Of a DNA stretch of 52,011 nucleotides, positions 19,425-28,263 are shown in pieces (the first letter of the stretch is position 1; each line of letters starts with the position of its first letter). The DNA is from an uncultured Clostridia bacterium. GTDB lineage: Bacteria; Bacillota; Clostridia; Oscillospirales; CAG-272. Location: NCBI GenBank assembly GCA_947626065.1, contig CANQQT010000008.1, positions 1 through 52,011 of the forward strand. The letters are read 5' to 3'. Both the position numbers and the translations under genes were made by a program. The notes below the pieces were generated by a model. It had not been told where the DNA came from. It saw nothing but the letters and a program-made list of their open reading frames with translations, and ran no database searches.

Positions 19425-20279
19425 ATGCAGACTCTGCTCTGGACAGCCATTCTCGCCTTCTCGATTCTCTCGGATCAGATAACGAAATATTTCGTCATCG
19501 AGCAGGTAAAGCCGGTCGGAACACGCCCCTTCCTTGAGGGGATCGTCCGCTTCCGCTACACCGAGAATACCGGCGCCGCCTTCGGGATTTTCAAGAATCA
19601 CCCGTGGATTTTCATCGCCGCCACCTTCCTCGCCGTCTTTCTGATTCTCTTCTACCTCTTCCGGAATCACAAAAGGGTGCCGCTCTTCCTCGGCATTTCC
19701 CTCTCCATGATCGCCGGCGGGGGAATCGGGAATCAGATCGACCGACTGGCCCGCGGCTACGTTGTGGATTTTATCGACCTGCAGTTCATGAACTTCGCGA
19801 TTTTCAACGTCGCCGACTGCTTCGTCACCGTCGGATGCTTCCTTGTCATCCTCGACCTGCTTTTCTTCCACCGGGACTTTTCCCTTCTTCCCGAGAAGGG
19901 CCCGAACGGGGACCCGAAAAAAGGAAAAAAGAGCGCCTCCACGGCCCCAAATGAGGCCGCCGACGGGAAAGCGTCGGGGGAAGCCGCTCCCTCGGGCGCA
20001 GGGAGAAAAACGGATGCCGAAAATCCGGTCGCCGATACGGCGGTCAATATGACGGTCAGTATGACTTCCGGAAGGGCTGCGGATACGGCGATCGACACTG
20101 CTGTCGATACGGTTTCCGGAGAGGTTTCCGATAAACCGGACGGAGCGGCAAGCGGCGCGATAAGCGACACAGTCGCCGACACATCCGCTGACGCAGTCGC
20201 AACCGCGACTGACAAAACGACCGCCGCTCAAACGACCCACGGCAAAGACGCGCCGAATGAATCTTCCACCGGAGGATAA
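19425..20279 (+). CDS. lspA: Lipoprotein signal peptidase with ~110-aa low-complexity C-terminal extension
   Basis: YTENTGAAFGIF, GGGIGNQIDRLARGYVVDFIDL, FNVADCFVTVG; Ala/Asp/Thr-rich tail. Confidence 0.94.
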   Translation: MQTLLWTAILAFSILSDQITKYFVIEQVKPVGTRPFLEGIVRFRYTENTGAAFGIFKNHPWIFIAATFLAVFLILFYLFRNHKRVPLFLGISLSMIAGGGIGNQIDRLARGYVVDFIDLQFMNFAIFNVADCFVTVGCFLVILDLLFFHRDFSLLPEKGPNGDPKKGKKSASTAPNEAADGKASGEAAPSGAGRKTDAENPVADTAVNMTVSMTSGRAADTAIDTAVDTVSGEVSDKPDGAASGAISDTVADTSADAVATATDKTTAAQTTHGKDAPNESSTGG

Positions 20280-20288
20280 GAATAAAAA

Positions 20289-21206
20289 ATGATTGAACCT
20301 TCCGACGTCGGGAAACGGCTTGACATCTACGTGGCGGAGCGCGAAAATCTGACGCGTTCCGCCTCTGCCCGGTTGGCCTCGGAGGGTTTTGTCACGGTAA
20401 ACGGGGCCGTCCTGCCGAAGCACTACCGACTGCGGGAAGGGGACGACGTCGAAATCACCCTGCCGGAGCCAGTTCCCGACCGCGCTCTGCCGGAGGATAT
20501 CCCGCTCGACATCCTCTACGAGGACGGCGACCTCCTCGTCGTCAATAAGCCGAAGGGCATGGTGGTTCATCCCGCCGCCGGTCATCCGGGCGGGACGCTT
20601 GTCAACGCCCTTCTCTATCACTGCCGGGGTTCCCTCTCGGGAATCGGAGGAGTTCTCCGCCCCGGCATTGTCCACCGCATCGACCGGGACACAAGCGGAC
20701 TTTTGGTCGTCGCCAAAACCGACACCGCCCATCTCTCCCTTGCCTCTCAGATTGCCTCCCACGCCTTTGAGCGGCGGTATCACGCGGTGGTCAACGGCCA
20801 CCTCCGGGAGGAAAAGGGAACCGTCGATATCCCGATCGGGCGGCACCCCGTCGATCGCAAAAAAATGGCCGCCGTAAAGGACGGACGCCCCGCCGTGACG
20901 CATTACGAAAGACTCCTCCCCTTAAGCGGGGCCGATTATCTCAGCCTCCGGCTGGAGACGGGGCGAACCCATCAGATCCGCGTGCATATGGCCTATCTCG
21001 GCCACCCGCTCCTCGGGGACACCGTCTACGGAGGCGGAAGAACCAAATTCGAGCTCTCCCACGCCTCCCTTCTTTCCGGGCAGTGCCTCCACGCGAAAAG
21101 CATTTCCTTTCTTCATCCGACAAGCGGAGAGCTTCTCTCCTTCGAGTCTCCTCTTCCCTTCTATTTTGAAGAGACCCTCCGCCTTCTGAGGAGGGACATA
21201 AAATAA
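20289..21206 (+). CDS. RluD-family 23S rRNA pseudouridine synthase
   Basis: S4-like N-terminus; GMVVHPAAGH, IVHRIDRDTSGLLVVAKTD, LETGRTHQIRVHMAYLGHPLLGD. Confidence 0.94.
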   Translation: MIEPSDVGKRLDIYVAERENLTRSASARLASEGFVTVNGAVLPKHYRLREGDDVEITLPEPVPDRALPEDIPLDILYEDGDLLVVNKPKGMVVHPAAGHPGGTLVNALLYHCRGSLSGIGGVLRPGIVHRIDRDTSGLLVVAKTDTAHLSLASQIASHAFERRYHAVVNGHLREEKGTVDIPIGRHPVDRKKMAAVKDGRPAVTHYERLLPLSGADYLSLRLETGRTHQIRVHMAYLGHPLLGDTVYGGGRTKFELSHASLLSGQCLHAKSISFLHPTSGELLSFESPLPFYFEETLRLLRRDIK

Positions 21207-22024
21207 AAACCTTTGAAAACATCCTGCTTCTCAGCGATTTTGACGGAACCTTCACCGGGGAGGAGGGGAAAATCCTTCCCCGCAACGTTGAGGCAATCGA
21301 ACGCTTCAAGGAAAAAGGCGGACACTTCGCCTTTTCCACCGGACGCCTCCCCTCCGTCATGAAAAAAATTTATCCCGCCTTCCGCTCCCTCGTCAACGCC
21401 CCGGTCATCATGGCCAACGGCGCGATTCTCTATGACGCCGAAAAAGACGAGACCTTCGGGGAAATCTGCTTTGACGGAAAATTCGCCCGCAAGGTGGTGC
21501 GCGAGGTTCTCTCCCGCTTCCACGGGATAAGCTGGGTGGTCTACTCCGACAGCGGGGAGCTCCTTGCCGGAATCCCTCCCGAGAAGGTTCCCGGCGACCG
21601 GTGGCGGAAAATGCGCTTTGAAAGCGCCGACCCCGCCGAAATCGAGGCCTGCCATCGGATGCTTCTTGAAAACTACGGTCATCTCTACAATTGCACCCGC
21701 TCGTGGTACACGATTACCGAAATCGTCGACAAGACCGCCTCCAAGGGAAACAGCATCGCCCTTGAAAGAAGCTATTTCAGGGAGCGCGGCATCGACCCCC
21801 TGACCGTCTGCGCCGTGGGGGATTTTGAAAACGACGTCGAGCTGCTCCGGCACGCCGACCTGTCCTTCTGCCCCGAAAACGCTCTCCCCGCCGTCAAGGC
21901 GGTAAGCCAAAAAATCGTCTGCCACCACCGGGACGGCGCGGTCGCCGACGTTATCGAATATTTAGAATCGAAGGAGGCTTTCCCTCTCCTTTCCGCGAAA
22001 CCGTCATTGGAGGAAAAACCATGA
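21203..22024 (+). CDS. HAD superfamily (Cof-like) hydrolase; inferred non-canonical ATA start
   Basis: ORF-track start (21359) omits the catalytic DFDGT motif; in-frame upstream reads (I/M)KTFENILLLSDFDGTFTGEEGKILPRNVEAI; GGAGGG upstream; later AVGDFENDVELL. Confidence 0.75.
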   Translation: MKTFENILLLSDFDGTFTGEEGKILPRNVEAIERFKEKGGHFAFSTGRLPSVMKKIYPAFRSLVNAPVIMANGAILYDAEKDETFGEICFDGKFARKVVREVLSRFHGISWVVYSDSGELLAGIPPEKVPGDRWRKMRFESADPAEIEACHRMLLENYGHLYNCTRSWYTITEIVDKTASKGNSIALERSYFRERGIDPLTVCAVGDFENDVELLRHADLSFCPENALPAVKAVSQKIVCHHRDGAVADVIEYLESKEAFPLLSAKPSLEEKP

Positions 22025-23934
22025 AAGAGAAATTTTATATCACAACCGCCATCGCCTACAGCTCCCGAAAGCCCCATATCGGCAACACCTATGAGGTTAT
22101 TTTCACCGACGCCATCGCCCGCTACAAGAGAATGCGGGGCTACGACGTCTTCTTCCTGACGGGAACCGACGAGCACGGGCAGAAAATCGAAAACTGCGCC
22201 GCCGAGGCCGGCGTCTCCCCGAAGGAATACGTCGACGGCGTCTCGGGACAAATCCGCGCCATCTGGGATCTGATGGACGCCTCCTACGACAAATTCATCC
22301 GCACGACCGACGATTACCACGAAAAGGCCGTGCAGGCGATTTTCAAGACGCTCTACGACAAGGGCGACATCTACAAAAGCGAATACGAGGGCTGGTACTG
22401 CGAGCCCTGCGAGGCCTTCCTCACCGACACGCAGGCGGTCGACGGAAAATGCCCCGACTGCGGCCGTCCCGTCAAGCGCATGAAGGAGGAGGCTTACTTC
22501 TTCCGCATGAGCGCCTATCAGGACCGGCTGATGAACTATATCGAGGAGCATCCGGACTTCATTGAGCCGGAGGCGCGAAAGAAGGAAATGGTCAACAATT
22601 TCCTGAAGCCCGGCCTTCAGGATCTCTGCATCTCAAGAAGCTCCTTCCGGTGGGGCATTCCGGTGCCCGTCGACCAAAAGCACGTGATTTACGTCTGGCT
22701 CGACGCCCTTTCCAACTATATCACCGCCCTCGGCTATCATCCCGGGGAGCCGGAAACCGCGCTTTTCAAGAAGAACTGGCCCGCCGACGTTCACGTCATC
22801 GGGAAGGACATCATGCGCTTCCACACCATCTATTGGCCGATTTTCCTGATGGCGCTCGACCTTCCCCTCCCGAAGAAGGTCTTCGGCCATCCGTGGCTGA
22901 ACATCGGCGCCGACAAGATGAGCAAATCGAAGGGCAATTCGATTTACGCGGACGATCTGGCAAGCGTCATCGGCGTCGACGCGGTCAGGGAATATGTCCT
23001 TGCCGAAATGCCCTATCTGAACGACGGAAGCATCACCTTTGAAAACGTCATCACCCGCTACAACACCGATCTTGCCAACAACCTCGGAAACCTCGTCAAC
23101 CGGACGCTGTCGATGACCGAGAAGTATTTTGACGGCACCGTTCCCGCCCCCGTCGGGGAGGATCCCCTCGACGCCGAGCTGAGGGACTTCGTCGCCTCCT
23201 CCCGTGAACGCCTCTTTGAGAAGATGGACAGCTATCACGTGGCCGAGGCCGTCGAGGTCGTTTTCGAGCTCTTCCGCCGCGCCAACAAATATATCGATCA
23301 GACCCTGCCGTGGGCCCTCTTCAAAAACGGACAGACCGAGCGCCTCGGCACCGTCCTTTATCACCTTCTCGAAACGATTCGCGTCGGCGCTTCCCTCCTT
23401 GAGCCCTTCATGCCGCAAACGGCGAAATCGATCCTTGCCCAGCTCGGAACCGACGAGACGGGAACCGACTTCGGAGGCCTTGCGGCGGGTGGGAAAATCG
23501 GGGAAATCAAGCCGCTCTTCTCTCGCCTTGACGAAAAGGAAACCCTTGCGCGCCTGTCGGCGATGAACGAAAAAAAGGAACCGGAGGCTCCCCGCCCCGA
23601 CGACTGCCAACCGCCGATCGGGATTGAGATTTTCGGCTCCGTCGAGCTTCGCGCGGCCAAGGTGCTTTCCTGTGAACCGGTGCCGAAGGCGAAAAAGCTG
23701 TTGAAACTGCAGCTTGACCTCGGCTATGAGAAACGGCAGGTCGTCTCCGGCATCGCCAAATGCTACCGTCCGGAGGATCTTGTCGGAAAGACGCTGATCG
23801 TCGTCGCCAACCTGAAGCCCGCCGTCCTCTGCGGCGTCGAAAGTCAGGGCATGATTCTCGCCTCCGGCGAGGGCGACAGCATCAAGGTCGTCTTCCTCGA
23901 TCCCGAAACCCCGCTCGGGTCAAGAATCCGATGA
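22021..23934 (+). CDS. metG: Methionyl-tRNA synthetase with C-terminal tRNA-binding domain
   Basis: ITTAIAYSSRKPHIGNTYE, KMSKSKGNSIY, CEPCEAF...CPDCGRP zinc site, C-terminal VELRAAKVLSCEPVPKAKKLLKLQLDLG. Confidence 0.97.
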   Translation: MKEKFYITTAIAYSSRKPHIGNTYEVIFTDAIARYKRMRGYDVFFLTGTDEHGQKIENCAAEAGVSPKEYVDGVSGQIRAIWDLMDASYDKFIRTTDDYHEKAVQAIFKTLYDKGDIYKSEYEGWYCEPCEAFLTDTQAVDGKCPDCGRPVKRMKEEAYFFRMSAYQDRLMNYIEEHPDFIEPEARKKEMVNNFLKPGLQDLCISRSSFRWGIPVPVDQKHVIYVWLDALSNYITALGYHPGEPETALFKKNWPADVHVIGKDIMRFHTIYWPIFLMALDLPLPKKVFGHPWLNIGADKMSKSKGNSIYADDLASVIGVDAVREYVLAEMPYLNDGSITFENVITRYNTDLANNLGNLVNRTLSMTEKYFDGTVPAPVGEDPLDAELRDFVASSRERLFEKMDSYHVAEAVEVVFELFRRANKYIDQTLPWALFKNGQTERLGTVLYHLLETIRVGASLLEPFMPQTAKSILAQLGTDETGTDFGGLAAGGKIGEIKPLFSRLDEKETLARLSAMNEKKEPEAPRPDDCQPPIGIEIFGSVELRAAKVLSCEPVPKAKKLLKLQLDLGYEKRQVVSGIAKCYRPEDLVGKTLIVVANLKPAVLCGVESQGMILASGEGDSIKVVFLDPETPLGSRIR

Positions 23935-24719
23935 CCCTCTTTGACTCCCACGCCCACTATACAGACGGCGCCTTCGGAAGCGAGGAGGAACGCGACGCGC
24001 TAATTACCCGCCTTTCGGAGCAGGGCGTGAAGTATATTCTGAACGCCGGCACCAACCCCGTCTCCTCTTTGCAGGGGCTAGCTCTTGCGGATCGCCACCC
24101 CGGCCTTTTTGCCTCGGTCGGCATCCACCCCGGCGACCTTGAGGAGCTTTCCGACCCGGAGACCGCCTTCCGGCAGATAAAAGAGCTTGCCAAGCGGGAA
24201 AAGGCCGTCGCCATCGGGGAAATCGGGCTGGACTACCACTACCGAACCGACAATAAGGAAAAGCAGGCGTATTGGTTTTCCCGTCAGCTGGAGCTGGCCG
24301 GAGAGCTCGGTCTTCCCGTCATTATCCACGATCGGGAGGCACACGGCGACTGCCTGAAAACCGTCTTCTCCTTCCCAGAGGTAAAGGGCGTGTTTCACAG
24401 CTTCAGCGGAAGCCGGGAAACCGCCGCCGAGCTCTTGCGGAAGGGCTGGTATCTCTCCTTTTCCGGCGTGATTACCTTCAAGAACGCCCCTCGCCTTGCC
24501 GAGGTGGTTCCGACGGTGCCCGACGACCGTCTTCTCATCGAAACCGATTGCCCCTACCTCACCCCGCATCCCTTCCGGGGAAAGCGCAACGACTCGGGCT
24601 ATCTCTTTTATACCGCCGAAAAGGCGGCGGAGCTGCGGGGCTGCGATGCAGAGACGTTGGCAAGGCTGACGCTTGCCAACGCCGCGAGGCTTTTTTCCAA
24701 AACGGGAATTGTCGTTTAA
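23931..24719 (+). CDS. tatD: TatD family hydrolase
   Basis: ATG at 23931 (ATGA overlap with metG stop): MTLFDSHAHYTDGAF, GIHPGD, AIGEIGLDYHYR, IIHDREAHGD, FHSFSG, ETDCPYLTPHP. Confidence 0.95.
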   Translation: MTLFDSHAHYTDGAFGSEEERDALITRLSEQGVKYILNAGTNPVSSLQGLALADRHPGLFASVGIHPGDLEELSDPETAFRQIKELAKREKAVAIGEIGLDYHYRTDNKEKQAYWFSRQLELAGELGLPVIIHDREAHGDCLKTVFSFPEVKGVFHSFSGSRETAAELLRKGWYLSFSGVITFKNAPRLAEVVPTVPDDRLLIETDCPYLTPHPFRGKRNDSGYLFYTAEKAAELRGCDAETLARLTLANAARLFSKTGIVV

Positions 24720-24741
24720 TTTTTGAGGAGGTCTACCCATC

Positions 24742-25359
24742 ATGACCGTTGCCTATCCCTACGGGGATTCTCTCTACGTCAACATCACCAACCACTGCCC
24801 CAACCGCTGTTCCTTCTGCGTAAGGACGCAGGCCGACGGCTTCTATGCCGAAAACCTCTGGCTGGAGCGGGAGCCGACACAGGGGGAAATCCTCTTTCAC
24901 ATCTTCCGCGCCCCCTGCACCGCCTATTCCTCCCTTGTCTTCTGCGGCTACGGAGAGCCGACCGAACGGCTGGAGGATATGATCGCGGTCTGCCACGCCG
25001 TGAAGGGCCGCTATCCGGGCTTTCCGATCCGGCTCAACACCAACGGTCTGTCCGACAAAATCAACGGACGTTCCACCGCCCGGGAGCTTGAAGGCGCCAT
25101 CGATATCCTTTCGATCAGCCTGAACGCCCCCGACGCCGAGACCTACAACGCGCTCTGCCACCCCATCTTCGGGGAGGAGGCCTTCCCGGCGATTCTCGCC
25201 TTCGCTTCCGAGGCAAAAAAATACGTTCCTACCGTGATTTTCACAGCTGTGAAGGATACCCTTCCCGGAGGCGACGCCGATCTTGAGCGCTGCCGGGCGC
25301 TTGCCGAAAGCCTCGGCATTCCCCTTCGGGTACGGGACTACATAAAAACCGAGAAATAA
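24742..25359 (+). CDS. TatD-associated radical SAM protein
   Basis: NHCPNRCSFCVRT (CxxxCxxC), CGYGEPTERLEDM, RLNTNGL; directly downstream of tatD. Confidence 0.88.
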   Translation: MTVAYPYGDSLYVNITNHCPNRCSFCVRTQADGFYAENLWLEREPTQGEILFHIFRAPCTAYSSLVFCGYGEPTERLEDMIAVCHAVKGRYPGFPIRLNTNGLSDKINGRSTARELEGAIDILSISLNAPDAETYNALCHPIFGEEAFPAILAFASEAKKYVPTVIFTAVKDTLPGGDADLERCRALAESLGIPLRVRDYIKTEK

Positions 25360-25482
25360 ACGCCGCGGAAGGCAAAAGACGGCGCCTGCGGCGCGTATCC
25401 CATCCGGAACCGTTTTCTTACCAAACTGATTTTTCATGAAAGGGCCTTCGCGGCGCCCCGCCGGAAGGACAGGTAATCGCTT

Positions 25483-26925
25483 ATGTACCCCTACATTCGG
25501 GAAAATTATACCATGCTCTTTGACTTTTACGAGCTCACCATGGGAAACGGGTATTTTCTCTCGGGACACAAGGACAAAATCTCCTATTTTGACGTTTTCT
25601 ACCGCAAAAATCCCGACAACGGAGGCTATGCCATCGCCTGCGGGCTGGATCAGGTCATCGATTACATCCTCGATCTGAAATTCACCGACGACGACATCGC
25701 TTTTCTGCGCTCCAAGGGCTGTTTTGACGAAAAATTTCTCGACTATTTGAGAAATTTCCGCTTTACAGGCGATATCTACGCCATCCCGGAGGGCACGCCG
25801 ATTTTCCCGGGAGAGCCGATTCTCACGGTGCGCGCCCCCGCCATTGAGGCGCAGTTCATCGAAACCTTCGTCCTCCTCACCCTCAACCATCAGTCGCTGA
25901 TTGCCACCAAGGCCAACCGCATTGTCCGGGCCGCCGAGGGCCGGGCGATCAGCGAATTCGGCTCCCGCCGCGCGCAGGGCCCGGGAGGCGCCATTCTCGG
26001 CGCAAGGGCCTCCTACATCGCCGGATGTGCCGGAACCGCCTGCGCCATTGCCGAGGAGCGCTTCGGCGTCCCGGCGACCGGAACCATGGCGCACTCATGG
26101 GTGCTGATGTTCGACTCGGAATACGAGGCCTTCGACACCTACTGCAAGCTCTATCCGACGGCGAGCACCCTTCTCGTCGACACCTACAACGTTCTCACAA
26201 GCGGCGTTCCGAACGCAATCCGCGCCTTCAAGGCCAACGGAATCACCAAATGCGCCATCCGCATCGACTCCGGCGACCTCGCCTATCTCTCAATCAAGGC
26301 GAGAAAAATGCTCGATGAGGCCGGACTTCCCGACTGCAAAATCGTGGCCTCCAACGCCCTCGACGAATACATCATCCGCGACCTTCTCTCGCAGGGCGCT
26401 AAAATCGACGCCTTCGGGGTCGGGGAGCGCCTCATCACCTCGAAAAGCACCCCCGTTTTCGGAGGCGTTTACAAGCTCTGCGCCGTCGAGGACGAAAACG
26501 GGAAGATCATCCCCAAAATCAAGCTCAGCGAAAACCCCGAAAAGGTCACGACTCCCCACTTCAAAAAGGTCTACCGCCTTGTGGAACGGGACTCCGGGAA
26601 GGCCATCGCCGATTACATCACCGTCTATGACGAGACGGTAGACGAATCGCAGCCCCTCACCATTTTCGACCCCGACTACACATGGAAATCCCGCACCATC
26701 ACCGATTTCTACGCGGTGGAGCTTCAAAAGACGATCTTCAAAAACGGAGAGCTTGTCTACCACCGCCCCTCGACAGAGGAAATCCGCGCCTACTGCGCCG
26801 AGCAAATGGCCATGCAATGGGACGAGGTCAAGCGATTTGAAAATCCCCACAATTACTACGTGGATCTCTCCCCGAAGCTGTGGGACACCAAGCAGCTGAT
26901 GCTCCATCAGCTCTCCAAGGGATAA
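25483..26925 (+). CDS. pncB: Nicotinate phosphoribosyltransferase
   Basis: YPYIRENYTMLFDFYELTMGNGYF; EFGSRRAQGPGGAILGARASYIAGCAGTACAIAEERFGVPATGTMAHSWV; IRIDSGDLAYLS. Confidence 0.95.
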   Translation: MYPYIRENYTMLFDFYELTMGNGYFLSGHKDKISYFDVFYRKNPDNGGYAIACGLDQVIDYILDLKFTDDDIAFLRSKGCFDEKFLDYLRNFRFTGDIYAIPEGTPIFPGEPILTVRAPAIEAQFIETFVLLTLNHQSLIATKANRIVRAAEGRAISEFGSRRAQGPGGAILGARASYIAGCAGTACAIAEERFGVPATGTMAHSWVLMFDSEYEAFDTYCKLYPTASTLLVDTYNVLTSGVPNAIRAFKANGITKCAIRIDSGDLAYLSIKARKMLDEAGLPDCKIVASNALDEYIIRDLLSQGAKIDAFGVGERLITSKSTPVFGGVYKLCAVEDENGKIIPKIKLSENPEKVTTPHFKKVYRLVERDSGKAIADYITVYDETVDESQPLTIFDPDYTWKSRTITDFYAVELQKTIFKNGELVYHRPSTEEIRAYCAEQMAMQWDEVKRFENPHNYYVDLSPKLWDTKQLMLHQLSKG

Positions 26926-26945
26926 AAAACGAAAGGAAAAAGGCC

Positions 26946-27317
26946 ATGACGACAAAGAGAATCGCGCTGATCGCGCACGATAATATGAAGCCGACCATCA
27001 TCGACTGGTGCCAGAAAAACAAGGAAGTTCTCTCCCACCATTTCCTCTGCGGAACCGGAACGACCGCCGCGAAAATCAACGAGGCGACCGGACTCCCCGT
27101 CAAGGCTTACTTAAGCGGCCCGCTCGGCGGTGACCAGCAAATCGGCTCCCGTGTGGCGACCGGGGACATCGACATCATCATCTTTTTCTCCGACCCGCTG
27201 ACCGCGATGCCTCACGACCCCGACGTCAAGGCGCTTCTGCGGATTGCGCAGGTCTACGATATTCCCATCGCCAACAACCGCGCCACCGCCGACTGCATTC
27301 TGAAATCCCTCTGCTGA
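26946..27317 (+). CDS. mgsA: Methylglyoxal synthase
   Basis: RIALIAHDNMKPTIIDW, CGTGTTAAKINEATGLPVKAYLSGPLGGDQQIGSRVATGDIDIIIFFSDPL, NNRATADCIL. Confidence 0.96.
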   Translation: MTTKRIALIAHDNMKPTIIDWCQKNKEVLSHHFLCGTGTTAAKINEATGLPVKAYLSGPLGGDQQIGSRVATGDIDIIIFFSDPLTAMPHDPDVKALLRIAQVYDIPIANNRATADCILKSLC

Positions 27318-27324
27318 GCCTGAG

Positions 27325-27401
27325 GCAAAGAAAAGGAGCCGCGCGACGGCAAGAGCCGTGCGACGGCTCTTCAAAACCTGAGAAAGGTTCTCCCTCTTTG
27401 C
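27325..27401 (+). ncRNA. Candidate structured leader upstream of mscS
   Basis: Outer GCAAAGA (27325-27331)/TCTTTGC (27395-27401); perfect hairpin AAGAGCCGT-GCG-ACGGCTCTT (27351-27371); direct repeats AGCCGYGCGACGGC. Confidence 0.35.
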
Positions 27402-27420
27402 GGGAGAAAAAGGACACGTC

Positions 27421-28230
27421 ATGGATTGGGACGCCCTATGGAATAAAATTTCTTCTATTTCCGTCGATCTGGTCTTTAAAATTTTGGGAGCGATCGCCGT
27501 TCTTGTCGTCGGAAGAATCCTTATCCGCTTCATCATCAAGCATTTCCCGAAGGGAACCGAAAAGCATCCCCTCGATTCCACGGCAAGACAGTTTTTCCTC
27601 AGCTTCACCAAAATCACCCTCTACGCGCTGCTGATCATCGTCGCCGTCGGGATCCTCGGCGTGCCGCTGGCCTCCACCGTCGCCGTCGTCGGCTCGGCAG
27701 GCGCCGCCATCGCCCTCGCCCTGCAGGGCTCCCTCTCGAATCTCGCAAGCGGAATCATGCTCCTGATTTTCAAGCCGATGAAAATCGGGGACTACGTGGA
27801 GGTCTCCGGCGTTTCGGGAACCGTTTCCTCGGTGGGAATTTTCTACACAACGCTGGTAACCGTCGACAACAAGCACATCACCCTCCCCAACTCCTCCCTC
27901 ACCAATACCACCATCGTCAACTACTCCGACGAGAAAACCCGGCGTCTTGACCTCGTGTTCCCCGTCGACTATTCGACCGATACCGAGGCCGCGAAGGAGG
28001 CCATCCGGCAGACCGTCCTTTCCCATCCCATGGTTCTGCGCGACCCGGCGCCCTTCGTCCGACTCACCGATCTCGACGTCTCCTCGCTCAACATCACCGT
28101 GCGGGTGTGGTGCCTGAGCGAAAACTACTGGCCGCTGAAATTCGACCTGACCGAACAGGTCAAGGCCACCCTCGACCGGAACGGAATTACCGTTCCCTTC
28201 CCGCAGGTCGACGTCCATATGAAGCAGTAA
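27421..28230 (+). CDS. MscS family mechanosensitive ion channel
   Basis: GSAGAAIALALQGSLSNLASGIMLLIFKPMKIGDYVEVSGVSGTVSSVGIFYTTLVTVDNKHITLPNSSL. Confidence 0.95.
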   Translation: MDWDALWNKISSISVDLVFKILGAIAVLVVGRILIRFIIKHFPKGTEKHPLDSTARQFFLSFTKITLYALLIIVAVGILGVPLASTVAVVGSAGAAIALALQGSLSNLASGIMLLIFKPMKIGDYVEVSGVSGTVSSVGIFYTTLVTVDNKHITLPNSSLTNTTIVNYSDEKTRRLDLVFPVDYSTDTEAAKEAIRQTVLSHPMVLRDPAPFVRLTDLDVSSLNITVRVWCLSENYWPLKFDLTEQVKATLDRNGITVPFPQVDVHMKQ

Positions 28231-28263
28231 CTGCCGCCACTTTATAAAGGGGAGGAAGCCTTT

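Noticed and set aside
18957-20903. 648-aa minus-strand ORF across ileS/lspA/rluD-like genes
   Set aside because: Antisense of three clearly identified genes; low-complexity translation without domains.
24733-26094. 453-aa minus-strand ORF opposite the radical SAM and pncB genes
   Set aside because: Shadow ORF of confidently identified plus-strand genes.
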